The notes under the pieces: generated by a model
What the model was told of the DNA's origin: nothing
The model's database searches: none
Seen by the model: the letters and a program-made list of their open reading frames with translations, nothing else
Translations under genes and position numbers: made by a program
Origin: Methanolacinia petrolearia DSM 11571
GTDB taxonomy: Archaea; Halobacteriota; Methanomicrobia; Methanomicrobiales; Methanomicrobiaceae
DNA length: 64,000 nucleotides
NCBI RefSeq assembly: GCF_000147875.1
Contig: NC_014507.1
Location: forward strand, 372,001 to 436,000
Reading direction: 5' to 3'
In this document: positions 8,899 to 16,555 of the stretch, piece by piece
Layout: the number at the start of each line of letters is the position of its first letter
Position numbering within the stretch: position 1 is the first letter of the stretch

Positions 8899-9877
8899 GG
8901 CCTTGTAGAAATCCTCTAAGAAAATAGCGACCGAAAGATCGATCGTACAGGAACTCCAATTTTATTTAACCACAAATAGAAAAGGAGTTCCTTAAATAAT
9001 GTCTGAAAACTGGTACATCAACTTTGTGAAAACATCCCTTGAAGTAATAGATAATTCACATGTACCCCTTCGATCCTCTAAGTTTTCAAAAAAGAAATAT
9101 ACTCAGCACCAACTTCTAACATTAATCATATTAAAAGAAAAGATAGGTAAAGATTATCGAGATTTTATAGAATTACTCCCTAATTTAACAACGATTACCG
9201 ATATTCTTCAATTAGAACAAATACCTCATTATACAACTCTTCAAAAATTTCTTTCAAGAATTCCTTCACTCACATTTCGTATAATCCTAAAAAATGTGAT
9301 TAGAAGATTACACCAGAAGGGTAATCAAATCAGGATTACATCGATAGATTCTACTGGATTTACCAGTTCATATGCAAGTTATTACTATTCAAAAAGAATC
9401 AATAAAACTCGTAAAAGTTTTATTAAGGCTTCAATTGCTGTTGATTCTGATAAATTAATTATTATGGGATGGAAATTTTCGAAGGTACCGGTACATGACT
9501 CTCAACATGCAAAATCTCTCATTAACCAAGTCAGCAGAATAACAAAAACTGATTGCTTCACGATGGATAAAGGATATGATTCTGAAAAGATTCATCAATA
9601 TATCAGAGATGTTATTGGAGCTGAATCAATAATTCCTGTTAGGAAATGGAATGGAAATATCTACTCTGGAAAGTACAGGAAGGAAATGATTGAGAATTTC
9701 AATCAGGAAAAATACGGGCAGAGAAATATGGTGGAGACTGTATTTTCAGTAATTAAAAGGAAATACAAAGAGAATGTCAGATCGAGGAAATATTTCAACC
9801 AGATAAAAGAGATCAAAATCAGAATGCTAATCCACAATATGACTCTCTAAAAAAAGAGAGAGGTTTTCTACAGAGCC
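8899..9877 (+). mobile_element. Complete 979-bp insertion sequence, IS5-like (ISH1-type)
   Basis: Imperfect terminal inverted repeats of about 19 bp bound it: GGCCTTGTAGAAATCCTCT at the left and, read inwards from the right, GGCTCTGTAGAAAACCTCT. Both ends are flanked by AATTTTTC. One transposase gene fills the element. An 8-bp duplication, about 1 kb length and a single DDE transposase fit the ISH1 subgroup of the IS5 family; that assignment is from general knowledge and not from a search. It sits in the small membrane gene remnant at 8757-8898. Confidence 0.88.
8999..9850 (+). CDS. IS5-like DDE transposase
   Basis: 283 residues, intact from ATG 8999 to a stop 27 bp before the right end of the element. 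The catalytic motifs of the IS4/IS5 DDE superfamily are visible: SIDSTGF (first Asp, about 119-125), TMDKGYDSEKIH (second Asp, about 195-206) and RNMVETVFSVIKRKY (the catalytic Glu in the YREK-like C-terminal helix, about 246-260). The gene is much richer in A+T than the flanking housekeeping DNA. It would cut and rejoin the terminal repeats described for the element. No frameshift or stop is seen, so the copy may still be active. Confidence 0.93.
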   Translation: MSENWYINFVKTSLEVIDNSHVPLRSSKFSKKKYTQHQLLTLIILKEKIGKDYRDFIELLPNLTTITDILQLEQIPHYTTLQKFLSRIPSLTFRIILKNVIRRLHQKGNQIRITSIDSTGFTSSYASYYYSKRINKTRKSFIKASIAVDSDKLIIMGWKFSKVPVHDSQHAKSLINQVSRITKTDCFTMDKGYDSEKIHQYIRDVIGAESIIPVRKWNGNIYSGKYRKEMIENFNQEKYGQRNMVETVFSVIKRKYKENVRSRKYFNQIKEIKIRMLIHNMTL

Positions 9878-9885
9878 AATTTTTC
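9878..9885. repeat. Right target-site duplication of the IS
   Basis: AATTTTTC, identical to 8891-8898. Confidence 0.85.
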
Positions 9886-9948
9886 AGAGATTCGTTGTAT
9901 GTTTCTGACCTGATATTATTGTGTTTTTTTCATGATCTCCAGCTTAGA

Positions 9949-11121
9949 TTAATTTTCTGCAGCAGGTACACTGTGCATCAAGATGTAACTGATCCATTCG
10001 GAGGAAGGTGAAGGTTCTTTTATTAGTCCTCCTACACGGGACCAGCCGGAGTCTGCATCGATGCCGATCCTTGCCAGAACGTGCCAGTTATCACCATCTA
10101 CAGCGGACTGTAGTGGCATAACCTCTGAAACAGGGGTAAGGCTAAGTGATTCCGCAGCATTTTCGGTGAAATAACCGCACTCTGTAACCCATGACATTTT
10201 GGTAGAATCTTCAACATTGGAATGAAGAGATACTGAATGGCCGAATAATCCAGACAATAAACCTATTTTATCAAAGTTATTTAGAAATCCTCCTAAAAGA
10301 TCTCCCTGAGGTTTCAGGTAATGTGGTGAAGTTTGAGGGTTGGATATCGGTGACTCTACTTCCAAGGGTTTTGTTGAACAATATCCTGTATTAAAATCAT
10401 AATTCACAAGGAATTTTGAATTTTTCCATCCTGTCCCGTTTCCTGTTTCATCTTCTGGTGTCATTTCAACATATGATCCGATGCAGAAATAATCTCTTTC
10501 GGAATCGCCGTCATTTAAGTATTGGGAGACAACAGTAGTGGCAGTAATCTTTCCTATACCCTGATATTTACGGACAGTTGTGTGTCGGGCTATTTCATGA
10601 TAGCCGCTGTAGAAATAAATTCCATTTTGGAAGCAATCATTCATTGTTCCTATAACTGAAGTTTCCTCACCGCCAATCCACTCATTCGCCCGGGCCAGGA
10701 AAATATCCTGTGAAGGTAGTGTTGCATTTGCATCAAAAAGTTCCATATAAGATGACGATACTCCGTTCGGAAGAACCTGCATATAATAACCCGCAAGTTC
10801 TGCGTCCTCGGGGACATCCGGGAAAAATAATGCATTATAGTTAAAACGGTTATCCTGATCTGAAATATTATAAGAAATTGCAGGCATTTTGTCTCTGTAA
10901 TTCATTACTTCATTTATAGACAAATTTAGATAAGAAAAGTAGTGAGAATCTGTATCTGAACTGTTGATATTATTAGATGACAAGCCGAAAGAGGATGCAC
11001 TTGCCGGGATTGTCATCATAGTGAAGGCGCTTAGCAGTAATATTAATAAAAAACCCTTTTTAGCCGTTCTTTTTCTCTCTTCACTCATGAAAAAAATAAA
11101 AATTGGTTTTGTCAAAGCCAT
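9949..11121 (-). CDS. Exported protein, family B member 2 (unit 3)
   Basis: 390 residues with an N-terminal signal peptide (basic start, hydrophobic core about 23-40, SASA cleavage-type end). Family unknown. It is a divergent homologue of the protein encoded just upstream at 11132-12265. Both have a segment of the type AGY-(4)-LPNG-(2)-SY followed by W-I-G/D-G, a later Y-x-x-IGK motif, an NPQT motif and scattered Cys residues. The gene follows the first family B gene by 10 bp and belongs to the P3 transcript. It was once followed by the small two-helix membrane gene now broken by the IS. Confidence 0.7.
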   Translation of the reverse strand: MALTKPIFIFFMSEERKRTAKKGFLLILLLSAFTMMTIPASASSFGLSSNNINSSDTDSHYFSYLNLSINEVMNYRDKMPAISYNISDQDNRFNYNALFFPDVPEDAELAGYYMQVLPNGVSSSYMELFDANATLPSQDIFLARANEWIGGEETSVIGTMNDCFQNGIYFYSGYHEIARHTTVRKYQGIGKITATTVVSQYLNDGDSERDYFCIGSYVEMTPEDETGNGTGWKNSKFLVNYDFNTGYCSTKPLEVESPISNPQTSPHYLKPQGDLLGGFLNNFDKIGLLSGLFGHSVSLHSNVEDSTKMSWVTECGYFTENAAESLSLTPVSEVMPLQSAVDGDNWHVLARIGIDADSGWSRVGGLIKEPSPSSEWISYILMHSVPAAEN

Positions 11122-11131
11122 TTATCTCCTG

Positions 11132-12265
11132 TTACACATGATTATAATCTCCGTTCCATCTTACTTTACAGTAATGGCCCCATGCATTTGTTCCTGAAGG
11201 AGCAAAACAGAGTATTCCATCATTAATTTTAGCCCACCCATTAGAAACATCAGCCTTCACACGGGAGATAATATATGTACTGCCACCACGTGCAGACGAT
11301 TGTGAGCAAACAGACTCTTGGCCGGGTGTAAATTCAAAGTGACTTCGTGCACAATTTGTATAGTGGGTGAATTCTTCATCCCAATTATATATGTTTCCAC
11401 TTGAGTGATGTAGTATTACACTTGAATCTGGAATAGTCGTTGACCATCCCAGAGAACAACTACTAGTTCCAAGAGATAGACCTAATGTTGTAAAACCAGT
11501 CGTTGTCTGGGGATTATTCTGACTTACAGCTACATTAGGTAAATGTTGATAAGAACCCAAAGAATAATCAGAATTGATTTCTATGTTGAAATGATAATTT
11601 TGGTAAATATCATAACCCGAGATGTCAATTCCTGGATCCGTTGCCAGTGTTGTTTTTGTAAAGAAATAATCCTGATTTGAATTTGTTTCCTGGTTATCCC
11701 AGTACCACGTAGTTATAAGCTGTGCCTTTCCAATATCAGGATAGTTTTTGACTGATGTATAAGCAGTGTGAATAGGGTCCGGTTCTGAGCGAGATTTGGA
11801 TCTACTCGCTTTGTTAAGAGATTCGGTTGTTTTAATTTTTAGCGGTCCGTCAATCCAGGCATCTATCTTGGAGGAGATTTCCTTTGTAGAGATCGAATCA
11901 TCGGCTGAAACAGTCTCTGTATAGGAAAAACTCTCACCACTTGGCAGAATCCTAAAGACATAACCGACAATCTTTTCGTCTTTAGAGACATCAGGTTCGG
12001 CTGCGCCAATATAGCGAGACGAAACATTCTTGAATTCTCCCTGAAAATCATCTAAAATCTTTTGTGTCTGAGTGTCTATTTCATCCAGCGTAATTTCAGA
12101 ATCTACAAGACGAACAGTATATTTTTCTACGTTATATTGTACGTCTTGGTCTTTAGGACTGGACTGTGAAGTATTTCCTGCACTAACTGCCGGAACGAAC
12201 ATCGCTCCGACAAGTGCCAGAACCATCAGCAAGCTCAAAGCTCGCATCGCTTTTTTCATTTTCAT
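11132..12265 (-). CDS. Exported protein, family B member 1 (unit 3)
   Basis: 377 residues from ATG 12265, chosen because GGAGAC lies just upstream and the predicted protein then begins with a clean signal peptide (MKMKKAMRALSLL core, ending AVSAG near residue 29). The same signal peptide, nearly residue for residue, begins the proteins at 15248-15781 and 18208-19551, whose mature parts are unrelated. The mature protein has six Cys residues clustered in its last 140 residues, suggesting disulphides outside the cell, and is homologous to the protein encoded downstream. Function unknown. Frames starting upstream of 12265 run through the non-coding leader. Confidence 0.72.
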   Translation of the reverse strand: MKMKKAMRALSLLMVLALVGAMFVPAVSAGNTSQSSPKDQDVQYNVEKYTVRLVDSEITLDEIDTQTQKILDDFQGEFKNVSSRYIGAAEPDVSKDEKIVGYVFRILPSGESFSYTETVSADDSISTKEISSKIDAWIDGPLKIKTTESLNKASRSKSRSEPDPIHTAYTSVKNYPDIGKAQLITTWYWDNQETNSNQDYFFTKTTLATDPGIDISGYDIYQNYHFNIEINSDYSLGSYQHLPNVAVSQNNPQTTTGFTTLGLSLGTSSCSLGWSTTIPDSSVILHHSSGNIYNWDEEFTHYTNCARSHFEFTPGQESVCSQSSARGGSTYIISRVKADVSNGWAKINDGILCFAPSGTNAWGHYCKVRWNGDYNHV

Positions 12266-12417
12266 TATTTTGTCTCCATTTTTTAGTGCCCCCGGAGACG
12301 GAAGTATGAAAGGTTTAAGTATTGTAAAACCTAATTTACATTTATGCCCCCGGGCACGCATGGGATTTGGCCGTTCCTGATCGTCGGGCAAAATCCCTGC
12401 AACATCTTTTCGATGCT
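12266..12417 (-). ncRNA. Conserved structured 5' leader, copy of unit 3
   Basis: About 152 nt from the predicted transcript start to ATG 12265, the same length as the leaders of units 5 and 6. In RNA sense it has a short hairpin (GCATC...GATG), a hairpin closed by GGGATTT and AAATCCC, and a small TGCCCGGGGGCA hairpin, then a second CCGGGGGCA just before the GGAGAC ribosome-binding site. The frame that runs through it is not the same as in the other two copies, so conservation is at the RNA or DNA level and not protein. Could be a riboswitch-like, stability or protein-binding leader; none is recognised. Confidence 0.6.
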
Positions 12418-12437
12418 ACATGCATGACTTTTGACTT

Positions 12438-12467
12438 GATTATAAAAACCTCTTGTGACCTAATCGT
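12438..12467 (-). promoter_or_regulatory. Shared promoter P3
   Basis: Minus strand: ACGATTAGGTCACAAGAGG (12467-12449; one change from the consensus) followed by TTTTTATAATC (12448-12438). It drives the family B pair. The sequence beyond it up to 12965 is a near copy of 8023-8545, so this promoter travelled with the duplicated family A gene. Confidence 0.65.
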
Positions 12468-12557
12468 CTAAATTCAAAGGGCGATGTCACGCCAGCCTCT
12501 ATAGAACTAAATTTCATGTTGTATGCGCAGGAGCATAGCATACGTAAAAAGCAAAAT

Positions 12558-12965
12558 TTAATCTTTTTCCATCGTCCGATTTCGAACTATGGTTGAAATC
12601 TCAATGTCTTGTTCTGTAATTACAGATATTACAAGAGAGTCGGAACGCTCAATGAGCAACGTGAACTCCTGCAGAGCACCTTTATCAATTGATATTTTAA
12701 ACAGGTATTCTCCTCCGTCGTCGTTCATGATAGAAGATTTCTTTTTACCACCTGACTTAACCCTAAAAGTTTCTGAGCAGACCTGAGTATTGTTGTGAGT
12801 GCCGTTTACACTGAATATTGTTATGTTCACTTCATGTGGGACTTCGTCGTCATTATATACACTAAAAAGTGAAGGAGGGGTGACCAGATCGTCCAAGCGC
12901 TCTGATCCAATCAAGTAAAAAATAGCTGAACAGGCCACGATAAAACTCCCAACCAGCGCCACCAC
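12558..12965 (-). CDS. Small membrane-anchored extracytoplasmic protein, family A copy 2, start codon altered
   Basis: 135 residues from GTG 12965, over three quarters identical by eye to the 137-residue protein at 8132-8545: the same membrane helix, the same NGTHNNTQVCSETF segment and the same EKD tail. Where copy 1 begins ATGAAAGTG, this copy reads ATTAAAGTG, so the original start is lost and translation must use the next GTG, ATT itself, or fail. It lies 62 bp after the 321-residue gene and probably shares its transcript from P4. The high similarity of the downstream DNA shows a segmental duplication. Confidence 0.6.
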   Translation of the reverse strand: MVALVGSFIVACSAIFYLIGSERLDDLVTPPSLFSVYNDDEVPHEVNITIFSVNGTHNNTQVCSETFRVKSGGKKKSSIMNDDGGEYLFKISIDKGALQEFTLLIERSDSLVISVITEQDIEISTIVRNRTMEKD

Positions 12966-13027
12966 TTTAATTTCACTTTGATCTTATTATCATCAGTTGA
13001 AATGTTTCCTGATCTAATAATCAGGGT

Positions 13028-13993
13028 TCACTCCAAAGCATATACATACTCAACGTACGGATCCGTTTTGTCTCCTCTTGTTGCGGTTCCGCTGAATACG
13101 TATACCGGCTTTACTTGATCCTGTTCATAAATCCTTGGTTCCATCCAGTAACCGAGAGAGATCTCGTCGATGGTGATTTTATCGTAATCGGCAAGATTTA
13201 ACGGATTTACAGTATCCCGGTTACACAGGTCATCATATGCATCTTCTGCTGTTTTCAATCGGCCGGTTCCTCCCTGCTCAACCTCTCTCCAGCTTTTTAC
13301 AAGTCCGACAACCTTTCCACCATCACCGATAATAACCGAGAATTCATCTCCGTAAACCGGAATTCCATCAAGATCTCGGGAATAACGGACGGCAGTTGTT
13401 ATATCATATGATTTTTCGGGTTCGGTTGCTCCGCTTTTCCAGACTTGTTGCTTTTGATTAACTTCGACATTTTTAACAAAACCTTCTTCTTCATATGTAT
13501 TCGTTTTTTGAACAAACGATTCGGCAATTTTTATCGCTTCATCCTTTGAGGGAAGTGAAGGTTGAGATTCAACGGTGTTTGGATATTCTTCATCCGGGAT
13601 TGAGTATACTATCGCTCCTGATTTAGGGTAATATGAAATTTGTCTTTGTGGATCATAGGAGTCGTCAACAATTTTTAACTCCCCGGTATTTTTGCTATAT
13701 GTTTCTAAATCTCCTTTCAGGTCGAAAAATTCGGCAATGCTTTGTATCTGCTCGGAATTTAACTTCTTATTATTAACATTGTATAATTGAACCGTATCTT
13801 TCTCATTTGTGAATTGAGTGTTCAATACAAATTCAGGTACTGAGCCGCCTGCAGATTTCATGACTATTCCGGAATCATATCCAGTGCTGTAAGCCTGTTC
13901 AGAGATGTTGCCAATTACCTCAAATGAGATTACAAGACATGCAATTATTGCAACCGCAAATAAGGTCCCGATAATTATCTTTTTGTTTTCCAT
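13028..13993 (-). CDS. Membrane-anchored extracytoplasmic protein with PepSY/YycI-like domain (unit 4)
   Basis: 321 residues, one N-terminal membrane helix (about 5-27), remainder outside. The middle (about 150-235) has a pattern seen in PepSY/YycI-like domains: an EAIKIAESFV helix, paired strands, then DGIPVYGDEFSVIIGDGGKV followed by SW. The C-terminal part repeats a helix-strand unit. Such domains bind or inhibit proteases or sensor kinases in other systems, which would fit a cluster that also encodes a secreted metalloprotease, but that link is inference. It is the first gene after promoter P4; the downstream family A copy is probably cotranscribed. Confidence 0.6.
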   Translation of the reverse strand: MENKKIIIGTLFAVAIIACLVISFEVIGNISEQAYSTGYDSGIVMKSAGGSVPEFVLNTQFTNEKDTVQLYNVNNKKLNSEQIQSIAEFFDLKGDLETYSKNTGELKIVDDSYDPQRQISYYPKSGAIVYSIPDEEYPNTVESQPSLPSKDEAIKIAESFVQKTNTYEEEGFVKNVEVNQKQQVWKSGATEPEKSYDITTAVRYSRDLDGIPVYGDEFSVIIGDGGKVVGLVKSWREVEQGGTGRLKTAEDAYDDLCNRDTVNPLNLADYDKITIDEISLGYWMEPRIYEQDQVKPVYVFSGTATRGDKTDPYVEYVYALE

Positions 13994-14122
13994 GTGTTCA
14001 ACTTATCAATTTCCAGACTACAGGAGCACATCCGGGTAGCACGTTCTGTCATCCATGAGTATATCAGCAATTGGTGCTCATGATGGAGCCGTGCATAAAT
14101 CCCTGTAACATCTTTTGATGCT
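13994..14122 (-). ncRNA. 5' leader of unit 4, divergent member of the leader family
   Basis: The first 35 nt of the predicted transcript keep the family sequence (the GCATCAAAAGATG hairpin, then CAGGGATTTATGC); after that it differs from units 3, 5 and 6. About 129 nt to ATG 13993. The conserved start with a different end suggests that the first hairpin matters most, or that this copy is decaying. Confidence 0.45.
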
Positions 14123-14142
14123 ACATGCATGACTTTTGACTC

Positions 14143-14172
14143 GATTATAAATACCTCTTCTGACCAAATCCT
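14143..14172 (-). promoter_or_regulatory. Shared promoter P4
   Basis: Minus strand: AGGATTTGGTCAGAAGAGG (14172-14154; the most diverged box) followed by TATTTATAATC (14153-14143). It touches the stop codon of the upstream unit-5 gene. It drives the 321-residue protein. Confidence 0.55.
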
Positions 14173-15236
14173 CAAACAGTACTTACATTAAGGCCAATCC
14201 TGATACTGGGCTCGGACCAGGTCCATTGATTGAACTGTGTTGGCACCCCCGGCGATGTTTCAAGACGTTGATAGGGTAGAGGGAGATAAATCGACATCAG
14301 TTCATGAACACCGTCTTCAGAAGGTGAAATAATACTTGCCGGCACTGAAATTTTTTCACCGGCGGAGAGAGAACCAAACCAGCACTTATCCTGCATATTA
14401 GTTCTCAGGGGGACCTGTTTATAATCAAGAAGAGTTATGACTGCAAAAGATACGGGATATTCTTTATCAGCTGCGAGGTTGATCCAGTAGTGCAGGACTT
14501 CTCCTGACCTAACATCTTCAGTAAACCATCCTTTTGAAGAACAGGGCTCCTTTGTAAGAATTATACCATCATTGATTGGATAATCATAACCGCAGTTTGA
14601 TGCAGAAAGTAACGAAAAATTCGTGTATTGAACTTCGGGGAGTTTATCATCAACAACAAACAGATTCATTCTCTTACTACCTAGATAGGAAAAATCGGTC
14701 GACAACCTGAAAGATTTGTTTAATGAGTGCTGATCGGTTTTCAACAGCGTAAATATTTCAAAATCATGAACTCCTTTTTCCAGTGGATCAATTGAAAATT
14801 GAACAAAACGTTCTTCAAACGGATTCAAACTGATTTTATGGAGAATTCCTTTTTCACTCCCATCGCATGAGAAAGACGTCTGATTATAATCGACAAGGCA
14901 AAATATCAGGAAGGAATTGTTCTCAGCAAGTTGGTTGTTTATGTAAAGATAGCCTTTAAATGATTCATTTTCTAAAAGTTCTTTTGAATAATGCAAAGAA
15001 TGATCAGGAATATGGAAAGGGGCATCGTAAAGTCCTATTCCAAAACCTTCTCCCACGGCACTGGGTTGATATGCAACTGATTCAGGATTTAATGCCCCAG
15101 AATTATCATCAATTATCCCGGTCATGCCAATCTGAGGAGGTGATTCAAAGACTACATGATAGAATAGGACGCCTGAGCATAGAATGACTAAACAAAAGAT
15201 AAATAAAAAAAAGGTTTTTTTAATCAAGTTTAACAC
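14172..15236 (-). CDS. Membrane-anchored extracytoplasmic protein, unknown family (unit 5, second gene)
   Basis: 354 residues: one N-terminal membrane helix (about 9-28), then a long beta-rich extracytoplasmic region with seven Cys, several Asn-X-Ser/Thr sites and repeated strand patterns that suggest two or three Ig-like or jelly-roll domains. The family is not recognised. It lies 11 bp behind the 177-residue exported protein and must be cotranscribed from P5. The pairing of an exported first protein with a membrane-anchored second one is seen again in unit 6 (protease plus 149-residue protein). Confidence 0.65.
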   Translation of the reverse strand: MLNLIKKTFFLFIFCLVILCSGVLFYHVVFESPPQIGMTGIIDDNSGALNPESVAYQPSAVGEGFGIGLYDAPFHIPDHSLHYSKELLENESFKGYLYINNQLAENNSFLIFCLVDYNQTSFSCDGSEKGILHKISLNPFEERFVQFSIDPLEKGVHDFEIFTLLKTDQHSLNKSFRLSTDFSYLGSKRMNLFVVDDKLPEVQYTNFSLLSASNCGYDYPINDGIILTKEPCSSKGWFTEDVRSGEVLHYWINLAADKEYPVSFAVITLLDYKQVPLRTNMQDKCWFGSLSAGEKISVPASIISPSEDGVHELMSIYLPLPYQRLETSPGVPTQFNQWTWSEPSIRIGLNVSTV

Positions 15237-15247
15237 CTGAAGTACTT

Positions 15248-15781
15248 CTAGAGATCCATATCATCGGTTGTTGTTGGATAATAATAGTCGTTATTTGCCG
15301 GATATTCAAATGTATGATCACTTTGTGCCAGCCAATGTCCACCTACATAGGTGTCCGAACATTCATAGTTGACTGCGGCATCCGCCGAATAGTAATTTTC
15401 ATCCGTTTTATCAAACTTAAAAATACCTTCTCTCCATGCACGTCCTCTCACTCCAACCTTATAAACATTATATGGTGTAGTAGTTCCACTTAATCTTGAT
15501 TCAGAATAAAATTTCGATTTAACAGGATCTGGAAATTCTCTGTAAATGTTCGTACCAGCAATCCAATCATATGAGCTCTTAAGAACTCCAGATGCTGAAG
15601 TATCAGAGATCTTAGACTGGGATGTGCGTGTTAATTCCATTCCTTCAGGATCTATAACCTGTCCCTGAGAGAATTGTTGATCATCAGACTGCTCTGCACT
15701 AACTGCCGGAACGAACATCACTCCGACAAGTGCAACTATCAAAAGCAGGCTCAACGCCCGCATTCCTTTTTTAATTTTCAT
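15248..15781 (-). CDS. Exported protein with the shared signal peptide, unknown family (unit 5, first gene)
   Basis: 177 residues from ATG 15781, behind a GGAGAC ribosome-binding site. The signal peptide (MKIKKGMRALSLLLIVALVG, ending AVSAE) is almost the same as those of 11132-12265 and 18208-19551. The mature part of about 148 residues is rich in Tyr, Asp and Ser, with a central GVRGRAWREG strand and a Tyr/Thr-rich, acidic C-terminus; no membrane anchor is present, so it should be released or bound to the wall. I do not recognise the family. Frames that begin at 15922 include the untranslated leader. Confidence 0.68.
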   Translation of the reverse strand: MKIKKGMRALSLLLIVALVGVMFVPAVSAEQSDDQQFSQGQVIDPEGMELTRTSQSKISDTSASGVLKSSYDWIAGTNIYREFPDPVKSKFYSESRLSGTTTPYNVYKVGVRGRAWREGIFKFDKTDENYYSADAAVNYECSDTYVGGHWLAQSDHTFEYPANNDYYYPTTTDDMDL

Positions 15782-15933
15782 GTTTTTGTCTCCATTCTTT
15801 TCTGCCCCCGGAGACAGAATCGTCAAAGGTTTCAAGTAGTTTTTAAGCCCATTTACATTTATGCCCCCGGGCACGTATGGGATTTGGCCGTTCCTGATCG
15901 TCGGGCAAAATCCCTGCAACATCTTTTGATGCT
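15782..15933 (-). ncRNA. Conserved structured 5' leader, copy of unit 5
   Basis: About 152 nt, nearly identical to the unit 6 leader (only a few substitutions across roughly 200 bp that include the promoter). The hairpins are as described for unit 3. Such identity between units whose coding parts differ implies recent duplication or gene conversion of the 5' module. Confidence 0.6.
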
Positions 15934-15953
15934 ACATGCATGATTTTTGACTT

Positions 15954-15983
15954 GATTATAAAAACTTCTTGTGACCGAATCAT
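15954..15983 (-). promoter_or_regulatory. Shared promoter P5 (minus arm of a divergent pair)
   Basis: Minus strand: ATGATTCGGTCACAAGAAG (15983-15965) followed by TTTTTATAATC (15964-15954). Its box forms an inverted repeat with the plus-strand box at 16006-16024, with 22 bp between them, so both units could share one bound regulator. Confidence 0.68.
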
Positions 15984-16005
15984 CTAAATTAAAAGAGCTA
16001 TTTCG

Positions 16006-16033
16006 ATGATTCGGTCACAACAGCAATATATCG
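16006..16033 (+). promoter_or_regulatory. Shared promoter P5' (plus arm of the divergent pair)
   Basis: ATGATTCGGTCACAACAGC (16006-16024) directly followed by the TATA-like AATATATCG (16025-16033), the same spacing as in the minus-strand copies. The start expected about 25 bp later falls on ATG 16055, so this transcript is leaderless, unlike those of the minus-strand units. Confidence 0.65.
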
Positions 16034-16054
16034 TCGATTTCAATATTTTTGCTC

Positions 16055-16516
16055 ATGAGAGGAAAAATCTTAATTTTTCTTACTGCCCTTCTGATCACGG
16101 CACTCCTCACCGCACCAGTGATGGCCGGTGAAGTAATTGAAAAGAAAATGGAAAATAATGTCATCGTAGTGCCGTCTGTCGACGGATTCATTCAGGAACT
16201 TTCAGGTACAAAGGCTCAGCACCAGATCTCGCAGGGGGAAATGGTTTGCCATAGCAGATCTGTTTGGCCGCTCACCTCAAAGATCGATGTTACATTAACC
16301 TGGGATGAGCATTATGGTGACCTTGAATTGTATGTTTATACGCCGGATGATAGTTTTGTAGGACATTATACCGATCTGTATGATAGTTCTGTAAGAGACG
16401 GCATGATCGACATTGATATTCGCTCTTCAACGGGTTATCTTCCTGTGGGGAACTGGAAGCTCAATGTATACGGGAGACAGGTTTCGGGATCATCAATCAG
16501 CTATTCACTCCTCTGA
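16055..16516 (+). CDS. Exported PPC-domain-like protein
   Basis: 153 residues from ATG 16055, which fits a leaderless start from promoter P5'. A signal peptide (hydrophobic core about 6-20, ending VMAGE) is followed by a bacterial pre-peptidase C-terminal (PPC)-like beta domain at about 75-150: LTWDEHYGDLELYVYTP, then a GYLPVGNWKLNVYG strand and a final SISYSL. PPC domains commonly accompany secreted proteases and are removed on maturation; here the domain stands alone. The regulator gene follows 39 bp downstream and is probably cotranscribed. Confidence 0.75.
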   Translation: MRGKILIFLTALLITALLTAPVMAGEVIEKKMENNVIVVPSVDGFIQELSGTKAQHQISQGEMVCHSRSVWPLTSKIDVTLTWDEHYGDLELYVYTPDDSFVGHYTDLYDSSVRDGMIDIDIRSSTGYLPVGNWKLNVYGRQVSGSSISYSLL

Positions 16517-16555
16517 TGGAAAAAATTTAATCATTTCTTTTAATGAGATATAAAT

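Noticed and set aside
15782-15922. N-terminal extensions of the proteins at 15248 and 18208 beginning MLQGFCPTIR
   Set aside because: The extension is in frame through the leader, but the unit 3 leader is read in a different frame; a ribosome-binding site and signal peptide mark the internal ATG as the real start.
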